A stretch of DNA of 64,000 nucleotides from CAVQBP01 sp963848195 (GCA_963848195.1 CAWKCY010000016.1:248001-312000); one strand, 5' to 3'. Shown: positions 37,509 to 47,042, numbered from the stretch's first letter. Made by a program: numbers and translations. The notes: generated from the sequence alone by a model not told the origin.

Positions 37509-38016
37509 GGGTTTTATTTAGATTAAATGTTTTATGAATATTTTTACCCACCCCCAACCCCCTCCGAGGAGGGGACAATTTTCTTCTATTGTGGGGAATT
37601 TGAATGAAATTTTATTCTTGGAGTAAGGACGATTTTCTTTTAATTTTTGGAATGGGTAAGATGGGGTTTTATTTAGATAAATGTTTTTATGAATATTTTT
37701 ACCCACCCCCAACCCCCCTCCGAGGAAGGGACAATTTCTTCTATTGTAGGAAATTTGAGTGAGATTTTATTCTTGGAGTGAGGACAATTTTCTTTTTATT
37801 GTGGGGAATTTGAATGATGTCTTATTCTTGGAATGGACAAGATGGTAGGAGAATTTAATAACTTGCGAAATGTATAGTTTAATTTGGGGTTTTAAGTATT
37901 GGTGAAATTTGATGATTTTGGGTAATGAAAAATGCTGATAGGATTGGTTTTTTAGAGTGAATGTTTTATGAATATTTTTACCCACCCCCAACCCTCTCTG
38001 AGGAGGGGACGATTTT
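37509..38016. repeat. Array of three long repeat units with GC-rich palindromes
   Basis: Each unit runs from ATGTTTTATGAATATTTTT through ACCCACCCCCAAC to a CCTCCGAGGAGGGG-type palindrome and then ACAATTTTCTT-like text. Palindromes lie at about 37559-37574, 37717-37730 and 37993-38008. The first two units continue with TTCTATTGTGGGGAATTTGA and TTTTATTCTTGGAGT, so the full unit is about 130 bp. The third is shorter. Spacing is irregular. Minus-strand open frames here are translations of the repeat, not genes. The gap 37437-38110 holds nothing else I can name. Confidence 0.8.
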
Positions 38017-38110
38017 AGAATATGGATGACTGATTAAGATTGATATTTTTTTGTGTATTGTTAATACCTTCTATTTTATTTATTTTTGCGATCTTTAGCT
38101 TAAAAATATT

Positions 38111-39490
38111 ATGGAAAGTGGTGGTATTAGGAATAATTTAATTATTGAAGATACTATTGCAGCAGTTGCTACCCCTTCAGGTACAGGTGCAATATCCATT
38201 ATAAGAGTCAGCGGCACGAAAGCCTTCGAATCAGTCGATCCTGTATTTTCCGGAAAAGTAAAGTTAAGTGATGTTGCGTCCCATACAATACATTATGGGA
38301 AGATAATAGATAAGTCAGGTAATTTTTTAGATGATGTTTTGATTTCTGTTTTTAAAAATCCTCATTCATACACCGGCGAAGACTCAATAGAAATTAGTAC
38401 ACATGGCAGTCCATTTATTACTAAAAAGATTATTGAATTGCTGGTTAATAATGGGATAAGGTTGGCAGAGCCTGGTGAATTTACAAAGAGAGCATTTCTA
38501 AATAATAGAATAGATTTAGCGCAGGCTGAAGCGGTTGTAGATGTCATAAACTCCAGAACGGAAGCCTCGCTTCGCGGAGCAAGAAATCAGTTAGATGGAC
38601 ATTTATCAAAAAAAGTAAAGGAATTAAGAGAACTTTTAATCAATACATCTTCATTTGTTGAGCTGGAACTTGATTTTGCCGAAGAAGATATTGAACTTAT
38701 TGATAAGAATGAACTATTAGGAAAGATTAACGTTATTAAGGGTGAGATTGAAAAACTATTAAGTACATATTCTTTTGGAAGAGTAATAAGAGATGGAGTT
38801 AATGCTGTTTTGGTGGGCAAACCAAATGTCGGGAAGTCATCTTTATTGAATTACCTGCTTAAAGAATCACGTGCTATAGTGAGTCACATCCCGGGTACAA
38901 CAAGAGATGTGATACGAGAAAATGTATCTATAGACGGTATATTATATAGGTTGTTTGATACTGCTGGAATAAGGATCTCTGAAGACGAGATAGAAAAAGA
39001 AGGAGTCTTTAGAAGCCGCGAGGCAGTTAGAAATGCAGATGTTGTTTTATTTATTAATGACATTGAGCAGGGAATCTCAGATAATCTTATGGAAGAGTTA
39101 AAGAAACTTACAACAGAGAGTAAGATAATCACTATACTAAATAAGATTGATGTTCCACATGAAACACTTCAACGTGCAGATGTTTATATTTCAGCGTTAA
39201 CAGGAGAAGGAATAGAGGATTTATTTAAGAAGCTGAAAGAAGTTTCAATTGGAAATTCGAATTATACAGAAAAATCTGCCGTTGTATCGAATTTACGGCA
39301 TTATCAATGTCTGAAGAAGGCAAAGGAGTCGTTGATAAGCGGAGAAGATTCGATTAGTAAAGGATTAAGCGGAGAATTTATTTCGGTTGACTTAAGAAAT
39401 GCTGAGGCTAACTTAGGTGAAATAATTGGTGAAGTAACAACCGATGATATTCTCAACAATATTTTTATGAAGTTTTGCATTGGGAAGTAA
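38111..39490 (+). CDS. mnmE: tRNA modification GTPase MnmE
   Basis: MnmE works with MnmG to put the carboxymethylaminomethyl group on the wobble uridine (U34) of certain tRNAs. The 459 residues have the N-terminal folate-binding domain (DTIAAVATPSGTGAISIIRVSG) and a helical domain. Inserted G-domain motifs are GKPNVGKSS (G1), GTTRDVIRE (G2), DTAG (G3) and NKID (G4). The chain ends in FCIGK, the catalytic Cys motif. The start at 38111 is the first ATG in frame, and no ribosome site is obvious. mnmG follows after 281 bp containing two parS-like sites. Confidence 0.97.
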   Translation: MESGGIRNNLIIEDTIAAVATPSGTGAISIIRVSGTKAFESVDPVFSGKVKLSDVASHTIHYGKIIDKSGNFLDDVLISVFKNPHSYTGEDSIEISTHGSPFITKKIIELLVNNGIRLAEPGEFTKRAFLNNRIDLAQAEAVVDVINSRTEASLRGARNQLDGHLSKKVKELRELLINTSSFVELELDFAEEDIELIDKNELLGKINVIKGEIEKLLSTYSFGRVIRDGVNAVLVGKPNVGKSSLLNYLLKESRAIVSHIPGTTRDVIRENVSIDGILYRLFDTAGIRISEDEIEKEGVFRSREAVRNADVVLFINDIEQGISDNLMEELKKLTTESKIITILNKIDVPHETLQRADVYISALTGEGIEDLFKKLKEVSIGNSNYTEKSAVVSNLRHYQCLKKAKESLISGEDSISKGLSGEFISVDLRNAEANLGEIIGEVTTDDILNNIFMKFCIGK

Positions 39491-39504
39491 GTTCCACGTG
39501 GAAC
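39491..39504. other. parS-like site 1, GTTCCACGTGGAAC
   Basis: A perfect 14-bp palindrome immediately after the mnmE stop codon. It matches the ParB (Spo0J) binding site consensus TGTTtCACGTGaAACA in the form used by pseudomonads (TGTTCCACGTGGAACA). Confidence 0.75.
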
Positions 39505-39744
39505 GGGAAAAAATGGAATGTTGGAATAATGGTATAATGGATGATGGCGGGACATTCGATGGTCATTCATTGTCATTCATGGAAAGGAAACATGGAGAAG
39601 AATATCAGTGTTAATGAATAATTAGCAGGTATAGATGATATATGAAAAAATAGGAAAGATATTAATGACATTTTTGATTATTTGGTTTTTCCGGTCTTTT
39701 TGGGACACAGACAAGAATGTCTGTGTTACGACTTAAGTAATAAT

Positions 39745-39760
39745 TGTTCCACATGAAACG
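39745..39760. other. parS-like site 2, TGTTCCACATGAAACG
   Basis: Differs from the parS consensus TGTTTCACGTGAAACA at three positions and ends 11 bp before the mnmG start. The two sites bound the mnmE-mnmG gap, whose middle holds GTCATTC repeats and no gene. Confidence 0.6.
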
Positions 39761-39771
39761 TTAGTGCATTT

Positions 39772-41649
39772 ATGAAGAGATATGATATTTTAGTTATTGG
39801 AGGGGGGCATGCAGGTATTGAAGCTGCTTGTGCAGGGGCAAATATGGATTGTTCTGTTGGATTAGTAACAATGGATAGATATGCGATGGGGAGAATGTCG
39901 TGTAATCCGGCGATTGGAGGAACTGCAAAAGGGCATTTAGTTCATGAAATTGACGCACTTGGCGGTATGATGGGAATTATAGCCGATAGAACGGGGATTC
40001 AATTCAGAATTTTAAACAAATCAAAAGGACCTGCAGTTTGGTCATCTCGATGTCAATCTGATAGGAAGCTATATTCGGAAGAAGCTTACAGAGTAGTATC
40101 AAACACTAAAAGTTTAGAAATCGTTGAAGATTCGGCTACTGAAATTATTACAGAAAATGGAAGAGTCGCCGGGATAAAGACAGGGAAAGGGGAAGAGATT
40201 CAATGTAAAGCATTAGTTATTTCTGCAGGTACATTTTTGAACGGGTTAATGCATACGGGTTTAAAATCAACCAGGGGGGGAAGATTTGGTGAAAAACCTG
40301 CGGTTGGAATTACGGGTTCTTTATTAAATATGGGATTTGAAGCCGGGAGGTTAAAGACGGGTACCCCACCGAGATTAGCCAAAAACACAATAAATTTTGA
40401 TGTCTTAGAAGAGCAGCCCGGAGATGAAATTCCGCAGCCATTCTCTTCCAGGACAGATAGAGCTCAGTTCCCAATATTACCTCAGGTAAGTTGTCACATA
40501 ACATACACAGACGAGACTGTACATAAAATACTGGAAAAAGGATTTTCACAATCACCCATGTTTACCGGAGTGATACGAGGAATAGGCCCGCGATATTGTC
40601 CTTCAATTGAGGATAAAATAGTGAGATTTGCTGATAAAAAGAGGCATCAGTTATTTTTAGAACCTGAGGGGTTAAACAGTGACCTAATATATTTAAATGG
40701 ATTTTCATCATCATTACCAGGAGAAATTCAACTTGAAGCAATTCATAAAATCAAAGGGCTTGAAGAAGTAGAGATGGTGCGATCCGGATATGCAGTTGAA
40801 TATGATTTCTTTCCTCCCCATCAGGTAGATCTAACGCTTGAAACAAAGTTAGTCGAAGGACTTTATTTTGCCGGGCAAATAAATGGGACATCAGGATATG
40901 AGGAAGCTGCAGCACAAGGAATCGTAGCAGGTATTAATGCAGCTGCAAAAATTAAGGGAATGAAAGAATTAGTTCTGAAAAGAAGTGAAGCATATATAGG
41001 TGTACTTGTGGATGATCTTATTAATAAATCTACATATGAACCGTATAGGATGTTTACTTCCCGTGCAGAGCATCGGCTCTTACTGAGGCAGGATAATGCA
41101 GATAGACGGTTAGGTGGTTATGGATACTACTACGGGTTGAAAGCTGAAGCTAAATATAAAGAGATAGTTCAGAAAGATAAATTAATAAATAGTTGTATTT
41201 CAATATTTGAGAATTTAAAGGTTCACGGGCGTGAAATCAATCCTTACCTTATATCGAAAGGTTCTTCGGGAATTGAAGCTAGTGAAACAATATCAAAACT
41301 ATGCAAAAGGCCGGAGCTGACTTTAAAAGAAATATTGAATTTCTTTAAAAAGGAAGAGCATCCTTTAATTAACGAACTGTTGAATAATGAAGAAGGATTG
41401 GAACAAGTTGAAATACAGCTTAAATATGAAGGATACATAAAAAGGCAGTATGAGAATGTTGAAAAACTTGAAAAATACGAAGAAGCAAAAATACCTTTAA
41501 CATTGAACTATTTGATATTAAAATCATTATCAACTGAAGGGAGAGAAAAATTACATAAAGTTAAGCCAAGATCAATTGGTCAAGCATCCCGTATATCGGG
41601 TGTTACACCTTCTGATATTTCTATTTTATTGGTATATTTAAAGAAATAA
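39772..41649 (+). CDS. mnmG: tRNA uridine 5-carboxymethylaminomethyl modification enzyme MnmG
   Basis: MnmG is the FAD partner of MnmE in U34 modification. The 625 residues open with the FAD-binding GGGHAGIEAACAGANM, then the family motif CNPAIGGTAKGHLVHEIDALGG, and later GTPPRL, GLYFAGQINGTSGYEEAAAQG and a helical C-terminal domain that binds tRNA and MnmE (ASRISGVTPSDISILLVYL). Length is normal. rsmG follows after 15 bp, the classic gid order seen near the replication origin in many bacteria. Confidence 0.97.
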   Translation: MKRYDILVIGGGHAGIEAACAGANMDCSVGLVTMDRYAMGRMSCNPAIGGTAKGHLVHEIDALGGMMGIIADRTGIQFRILNKSKGPAVWSSRCQSDRKLYSEEAYRVVSNTKSLEIVEDSATEIITENGRVAGIKTGKGEEIQCKALVISAGTFLNGLMHTGLKSTRGGRFGEKPAVGITGSLLNMGFEAGRLKTGTPPRLAKNTINFDVLEEQPGDEIPQPFSSRTDRAQFPILPQVSCHITYTDETVHKILEKGFSQSPMFTGVIRGIGPRYCPSIEDKIVRFADKKRHQLFLEPEGLNSDLIYLNGFSSSLPGEIQLEAIHKIKGLEEVEMVRSGYAVEYDFFPPHQVDLTLETKLVEGLYFAGQINGTSGYEEAAAQGIVAGINAAAKIKGMKELVLKRSEAYIGVLVDDLINKSTYEPYRMFTSRAEHRLLLRQDNADRRLGGYGYYYGLKAEAKYKEIVQKDKLINSCISIFENLKVHGREINPYLISKGSSGIEASETISKLCKRPELTLKEILNFFKKEEHPLINELLNNEEGLEQVEIQLKYEGYIKRQYENVEKLEKYEEAKIPLTLNYLILKSLSTEGREKLHKVKPRSIGQASRISGVTPSDISILLVYLKK

Positions 41650-41664
41650 TTTTAAGGATTTTTT

Positions 41665-42348
41665 ATGGTAGACGTTCAAGAACAATATTTAAGAGAATTA
41701 AATATGTTTTACTGGGAAAACGGATTAAACCCCGATCCCATGAAACTTGAAAGGCTAGCTTACCTCGCAGAACTAGTAACGGAAAAAAATGAAGCTATTA
41801 ATTTAGTATCAAGAAAAGACGTTGAATCAATAGTCGAGAATCATGTATTTATATCCGCATACATCAGCAAGTTTGTACCTGATAAAATAAACAATTTTTT
41901 AGATATAGGAACGGGAGGCGGATTCCCAGGAATTCCTTTGGCAATTATGCGGCCGGAATTAAGAGGCGTACTAGTAGATTCGACGAAAAAGAAAATCGAT
42001 GCAGTCAGAGAATTCATAGATAAACTGAAGCTAGGAAATGTAATTGCAGAGAATGACAGAGTTGAGAATGAAGAATTTATAGCTCGTTATGATGATTCAT
42101 TTGATCTGGTTGTAAGCAGAGCAACGGTCCCGCTTATAATTTTATTCCGATATGCGCTGCCATTGATGAAAGAAAAATCTTATTTAATTGCGTTGAAAGG
42201 GGGAGATCTTGAGGATGAATTTAAGAAAGCAGAAATGAAGTACAAGGCGTATATAAGAAAATCGACAACTTTTGAGTTATTCTATAAACCTTCGAATGTA
42301 AGAAACCAGAAAGGAAAGAAGCTGATAGTTCTGGAGCTTCATAAATGA
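41665..42348 (+). CDS. rsmG: 16S rRNA (guanine-N7)-methyltransferase RsmG
   Basis: RsmG methylates G527 (E. coli numbering) of 16S rRNA using S-adenosylmethionine. The 227 residues contain the SAM motif FLDIGTGGGFPGIPLAI and DLVVSRATVPL, both typical. Length is standard. The stop overlaps the murQ start by four bases (ATGA), so the two are translationally coupled. In many genomes parA and parB follow rsmG; here murQ does. Confidence 0.95.
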   Translation: MVDVQEQYLRELNMFYWENGLNPDPMKLERLAYLAELVTEKNEAINLVSRKDVESIVENHVFISAYISKFVPDKINNFLDIGTGGGFPGIPLAIMRPELRGVLVDSTKKKIDAVREFIDKLKLGNVIAENDRVENEEFIARYDDSFDLVVSRATVPLIILFRYALPLMKEKSYLIALKGGDLEDEFKKAEMKYKAYIRKSTTFELFYKPSNVRNQKGKKLIVLELHK

Positions 42349-43280
42349 CCTCTTCCGAGAGTAAAAAATTATTTTCGGAAATAAGTCAATTATCTACTGA
42401 GCAGCGAAACCCTAACAGTATGGATATTGATGCGCGCTCAACTATTGAAATACTAAAGATAATTAACGACGAGGACAAAAAAGTGCCTATATCTGTAGAG
42501 AGGGAACTTCCATATATTGAAAAAGCAGTTGAAATAATAGTGAGAGCAATAAAGAGCGGCGGCAGGTTATTATATTTTGGAGCGGGTACAAGCGGAAGAT
42601 TAGGAGTAGTTGATGCTTCCGAATGTCCGCCTACATTCGGAACGCCATACGGTTTGATTAGCGGTTATATTGCTGGTGGAAAAGAAGCAATGTTTCGGGC
42701 GCAGGAGGGGGCGGAGGATTTTGAAGAGAACGGGGCCAGCGATATAACCAAAGCGAAAGTAACCAAAAAAGATGTGGTATGCGGTATAGCAGCTAGTAGA
42801 CGAACGCCTTATGTAGTTGGTGCAATAAAAAAGGCAAAAGAATTAGGGGCGGCAACCTTGTTTATAACAACAAACCCAAGGGAACAATTTAATTTAAAAG
42901 AAGTTGATATAGCCATGTGTCCTTATGTTGGACCGGAAGTGATAATGGGTTCAACAAGAATGAAGAGCGGGACAGCCCAGAAGTTAGTTCTGAATATGCT
43001 TACTACTACAACTATGATAAGGCTGGGTAAAGTTTATGAAAATATGATGATTGATCTTCAAATGACAAATCAAAAGTTAGTTGAAAGATCTAAGCGAATT
43101 ATTATGACAGTAACAGGTGTGTCATATGAAGAGGCTACGGAATATTTGAAGGAAGCCGAAGGTCATGTTAAAACCGCATTAGTGATGATTAAGGCAAAAG
43201 TTGGTGTGAATGAAGCGAAGGAACGGTTAGTGAAAGCTGATGGATTTGTAAGGAAAGCCATTTTAGGAAATTCCAAATAG
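42345..43280 (+). CDS. murQ: N-acetylmuramic acid 6-phosphate etherase
   Basis: MurQ cleaves the lactyl ether of MurNAc-6-phosphate to give GlcNAc-6-phosphate, for cell-wall recycling. The 311 residues carry the SIS-domain signature YFGAGTSGRLGVVDASECPP (about 80-99), with the catalytic-type Glu in SECPPTFG. Further family marks are GGKEAMFRAQEGAED and GPEVIMGSTRMKSGTAQKLVLN. The usual C-terminal helical part is present. No MurNAc transporter or kinase is adjacent. A hairpin pair lies about 165-215 bp after the stop. Confidence 0.95.
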   Translation: MTSSESKKLFSEISQLSTEQRNPNSMDIDARSTIEILKIINDEDKKVPISVERELPYIEKAVEIIVRAIKSGGRLLYFGAGTSGRLGVVDASECPPTFGTPYGLISGYIAGGKEAMFRAQEGAEDFEENGASDITKAKVTKKDVVCGIAASRRTPYVVGAIKKAKELGAATLFITTNPREQFNLKEVDIAMCPYVGPEVIMGSTRMKSGTAQKLVLNMLTTTTMIRLGKVYENMMIDLQMTNQKLVERSKRIIMTVTGVSYEEATEYLKEAEGHVKTALVMIKAKVGVNEAKERLVKADGFVRKAILGNSK

Positions 43281-43576
43281 CAAAATACAAATAACAAATA
43301 AAATCCAATTTCAAAAATTTAAATTCCAAACAGGAAAAATTAGGTTGGTAAGAATTAAATTGAAGCAATTCAGATTACAAATAGCTAATTTCAAATTCCT
43401 AAGGAATTTTAGGTAGGATAGACAAATTTAAAACTCCAAGGTTTAAAAAAACCCGGAGGTTTTTCTGGATGGGGATGATCTTCGGGTCATCCCCCTTTGC
43501 TATTTTAAACTCTTTATTCGGTTCTATGCGCGGATTTGGAAATCTGAGCTACGAAAATTTGGGATAAAACAAGAAT
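43281..43576. other. Gap between murQ and mfd with dispersed AT-rich text
   Basis: The first 150 bp consist of CAAATAACAAATAAAATCC-type low-complexity sequence common between genes of this genome type. Two hairpins lie near 43445-43494. No gene is visible. Confidence 0.5.
43471..43494 (+). terminator. Hairpin GGGGATGA-N8-TCATCCCC, possible terminator
   Basis: Arms 43471-43478 and 43487-43494 pair perfectly around TCTTCGGG and are followed by CCTTTGCTATTTT, a weak T-run. A smaller AAAAAAACC-CGGA-GGTTTTT hairpin lies just before (about 43445-43464). Confidence 0.5.
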
Positions 43577-46500
43577 ATGTTAATGAATAGTTCTAATGAA
43601 AAAATATTTGAGTTAAAATCAGTTACTGACTTAATAAAAAAGGCAGGTTCTAGTCAGGATAGGATTATATTTCTTTCTCCTTTAGTGGGATGTGCTAAAA
43701 GTTATTTTATTTCTGAGCTTGAAAAAAAAGAAGGCAAAATTGTAGTTCTATTTCCGGATATTCAATCTGCAAATGAATTTAATGTTGAATTAAATGTTTT
43801 AGGATTAACAAAAAATCTTCTGCTTTTGACTGAGTTCAGACCTGAAACTATACAGGAAAAGTTAACGGAAATCTCGAGTAAAGAAAAATTCATTTTAATT
43901 TCCACATATAATTTGTTTAACTGCCTAGTACCAACCAAAGAGCAGATTGAGCAAAAGACTACGAAAATACATACAGGGGGCGATTTAAATTATAGTGATT
44001 TAATTGAATATTTAAACCTTCTTAATTATCAGAAGGATAAATTTGTTGAAGCACCGGGAGACTATTCACAGCGCGGTTCTATAATTGATTTCTGGTCATA
44101 CAGTGAACAAAATCCTGTAAGGCTGGAATTTGATGGGGATTTTTTAGAATCCATCCGTTATTTTGATCCTGAGAGTCAGCGTTCAATAGAAGTGATTGAG
44201 AATGTTACACTTGCCGCTCCGATTAAAGCAGATAACTTAACTGTAAATACTACTTCGATTTTCAGTTACATAGAAAACGCATTTGTTTTAGCTTCTTCAT
44301 ACGAACTAAGTAACCTGGAAAATGAATTACTAAATCCTTTTATTGAAAAACCAGAAACTACAGCTTCCAAAGGGGATTTCAATGAGGAAGAATTTCCAGA
44401 AACAGAAGTACCGGAAGCAGAGCAGGATACTGAAAAAAAAGAGTATGATAGGTTCGATTATAATTCAAAAACATCCGTTAAATGGATAATAGAAGAAGAG
44501 ATAAGTTCCCCCAATAGAATAGAGTTAAATCTTACAGAACCCCCTTCAATAAACGGGAATTATGAATATTTATTTTCGGTTTTAAGAGAGCATTCTAAGA
44601 AGAATTTTGATATAGTAATTACTTCAGAGAATGATCTGCAGTCTGCCAGGCTGAAAGATTTATTATTGGAATTCCATGAAAAGGATAATAACGAAGAAAG
44701 AGGGATTGCAGACTTAATTGAATCAGGTAGAATAAAAATAAAAACGTTGGCTGTAAAAAAAGGATTTTCATACAAACCGGTAAGTCCTTATGAAAAATTA
44801 CTTTTACTTACTGATTATCAGATATTTAACAAACCATACCGGACAAAAATATCTACAAACAGAAAGTATAAAAAAACAAAATCAAAGGCATTTGCATCTA
44901 TTAAGAGGGGAGATATAGTAGTACATGAAGATTATGGAATTGGCAGGTATGCTGGACTGGAGACTATAAATATAGGAGATACCAAACAGGAATCGATGAA
45001 AATAATTTATAATGAGGGGGGGATAGTTTATGTTAATTTAAATTATTTAACCCTTGTTAAAAAATATTCATCAAATAACACAGGGAGTGAATTAAGCCCA
45101 ACATTATCTACGTTAGGAACAACAGACTGGGTAAATACAAAGCAGCGGGCAAAGAAGAGGATTAAAGAGGCGGCAAGGGAACTAATAGAGCTTTATGCCA
45201 AAAGAAAAGCTACGAAAGGATATTCTTTTAATCCTGATACAGTCTGGCAGAAGGAGCTTGAGGCATCATTTCTTTATGAAGATACACCCGACCAGGAAAA
45301 AGTGACCCAGGAAGTAAAAGAAGATATGGAAGCAGAGAACCCGATGGACAGGTTAGTATGCGGTGATGTCGGTTTTGGAAAAACTGAGGTTGCAGTGCGT
45401 GCTGCGTTTAAAGCCGTGCAGGACGGGAAACAGGCTGCGGTTTTAGTCCCAACTACAATATTGGCAGAGCAGCATTATAATACGTTTAAAGACAGACTGG
45501 AACAATTTCCTGTGAAGGTAGAAGCATTGTCAAGATTTCAGACTAAGAAGCAGCAGACGGAGATCATTAAAGGTTTAAAGGATGGGAATGTTGATGTTGT
45601 CATCGGAACACACCGGCTTATTTCAAAGGATGTTTCATTCAAAGAATTAGGATTGCTTATAATAGATGAAGAGCATCGATTCGGAGTTATGGCAAAAGAA
45701 AAACTTCGTTCTTTAAAGCTAAATGTAGATACATTAACATTAACAGCGACACCAATACCACGAACATTAAATCTATCATTACTGGGTGCAAGAGATCTTT
45801 CAATTATTGCAACACCGCCGCCGAACAGGCAGCCAATATATACACAGGTATCCATTTTTGATGTGTTTAAAATCAGAGAGTGGGTTCTAAATGAGCTAAA
45901 GAGAAACGGGCAAATTTATTTTGTTCATGACAGGGTTCAATCCATAGATAAACTAGCTGCATATATACTTAAGCATATCCCGGAGGTAAAACTGGCAATT
46001 GCACATGGACAGATGAAGCCGACACAATTAGAAAAAGTAATCCATGGTTTTTTGAATAAGAAGTTTGATGTACTACTTTCAACAAAAATTATAGAATCGG
46101 GTATTGATATACCGAATGTAAACACAATAATAGTAAACAGGGCGGACAGATTTGGTTTAGCGGAACTGCACCAGTTGAGAGGGAGAGTGGGAAGATCAAA
46201 CCGGCAGGCATACGCATATTTTATTGTCCCATCATTAAATGGAATTAATAAGAAGGCACTGAGGCGTCTTCAGGCGATTGAAGAATTTACAGAGGTGGGA
46301 GCCGGGTTTAATATATCCATGCGGGACCTGGAAATAAGAGGAGCGGGAAATTTATTAGGTACCGAGCAGAGCGGTTTTATTAATGATGTGGGATTTGATC
46401 TTTATGTTAAGCTAATCAACGAAGCGGTTGAAGAGCTCAAATACCAGGAGTTTAAAGAGGTATTTAAAAACCTTCCAAAACATGAGGAGCGGACTGAACC

Positions 46501-46972
46501 TACAATAGATACATTTTTTGAATTGGGTATCCCGGAGACTTACATGCCTGAGCAGGCAGACCGGTTAAATTTTTATACCTTATTGTATTCAATAAAAAAT
46601 ATTGGAGAGTTCGAAGAATTAAAAGAAGAGATGATCGACAGGTTCGGTTTATTGCCTGTGCTGGTAAAAAGATTAGCAGCTACTGCACTTTTAAAACTTT
46701 ATGCATCCCATGCATTGTTTGAGAGAATTATAATACAGCGGAAAAATATATTTTTAATTCTTCCGCGAGGTGAGAAAGAAGAATATTACCAGGTTAAATT
46801 TATTGAACTTATGAGATACATAATGGACAATTACAAAGACAAGATTAAATTTAACCAGCAGAAAGATGTAATGAAATTAGTAATAAGTAATAACTTCAAG
46901 ACACCGGAAGAGCTGCTTGAGTTTATAATAAAATTTTGCAGGGAAGTTGCGGATTTATTTGGAGAAAGTTAG
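43577..46972 (+). CDS. mfd: Transcription-repair coupling factor
   Basis: Mfd removes RNA polymerase stalled at DNA damage and recruits UvrA. The 1131 residues have an N-terminal UvrB-like part (SQRGSIIDFWSYSEQNPVRLEF) and the RNA-polymerase-binding domain (KRGDIVVHEDYGIGRYAGLE, then YVNLNYLTLVKKYSS). The RecG-like helicase shows Walker A CGDVGFGKTEVAVRAAF, IIDEEHRFGV (DEEH box), TATPIPRTL, STKIIESGIDIPNVNT and QLRGRVGRS. The C-terminal domain is also present. Two ATG codons lie at 43577 and 43583; either may be used. Transcribed alone, it is followed by a repeat-bearing gap. Confidence 0.97.
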   Translation: MLMNSSNEKIFELKSVTDLIKKAGSSQDRIIFLSPLVGCAKSYFISELEKKEGKIVVLFPDIQSANEFNVELNVLGLTKNLLLLTEFRPETIQEKLTEISSKEKFILISTYNLFNCLVPTKEQIEQKTTKIHTGGDLNYSDLIEYLNLLNYQKDKFVEAPGDYSQRGSIIDFWSYSEQNPVRLEFDGDFLESIRYFDPESQRSIEVIENVTLAAPIKADNLTVNTTSIFSYIENAFVLASSYELSNLENELLNPFIEKPETTASKGDFNEEEFPETEVPEAEQDTEKKEYDRFDYNSKTSVKWIIEEEISSPNRIELNLTEPPSINGNYEYLFSVLREHSKKNFDIVITSENDLQSARLKDLLLEFHEKDNNEERGIADLIESGRIKIKTLAVKKGFSYKPVSPYEKLLLLTDYQIFNKPYRTKISTNRKYKKTKSKAFASIKRGDIVVHEDYGIGRYAGLETINIGDTKQESMKIIYNEGGIVYVNLNYLTLVKKYSSNNTGSELSPTLSTLGTTDWVNTKQRAKKRIKEAARELIELYAKRKATKGYSFNPDTVWQKELEASFLYEDTPDQEKVTQEVKEDMEAENPMDRLVCGDVGFGKTEVAVRAAFKAVQDGKQAAVLVPTTILAEQHYNTFKDRLEQFPVKVEALSRFQTKKQQTEIIKGLKDGNVDVVIGTHRLISKDVSFKELGLLIIDEEHRFGVMAKEKLRSLKLNVDTLTLTATPIPRTLNLSLLGARDLSIIATPPPNRQPIYTQVSIFDVFKIREWVLNELKRNGQIYFVHDRVQSIDKLAAYILKHIPEVKLAIAHGQMKPTQLEKVIHGFLNKKFDVLLSTKIIESGIDIPNVNTIIVNRADRFGLAELHQLRGRVGRSNRQAYAYFIVPSLNGINKKALRRLQAIEEFTEVGAGFNISMRDLEIRGAGNLLGTEQSGFINDVGFDLYVKLINEAVEELKYQEFKEVFKNLPKHEERTEPTIDTFFELGIPETYMPEQADRLNFYTLLYSIKNIGEFEELKEEMIDRFGLLPVLVKRLAATALLKLYASHALFERIIIQRKNIFLILPRGEKEEYYQVKFIELMRYIMDNYKDKIKFNQQKDVMKLVISNNFKTPEELLEFIIKFCREVADLFGES

Positions 46973-47042
46973 AAGCCGGAGATGGAGATCGGAGGTCAGA
47001 AGTCAGAGATCAGAAGTCAGAAGTCAGGATCAGATGTCAAGT
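46971..47042. repeat. GAAGTCAGA repeat block after mfd
   Basis: GAGATCGGAGGTCAGAAG-type units related to those at 11879-11970. The rest of the gap to 47293 is AT-rich with no gene seen. Confidence 0.6.

Noticed and set aside
37518..37991. Two minus-strand open frames beginning MGVGKNIHK
   Set aside because: Both are readings of the repeated GC-rich unit; their similarity comes from the repeat, not from protein conservation.
37509..38016. CRISPR array
   Set aside because: Repeat units exceed 100 bp, spacing is irregular, and no cas genes are present.
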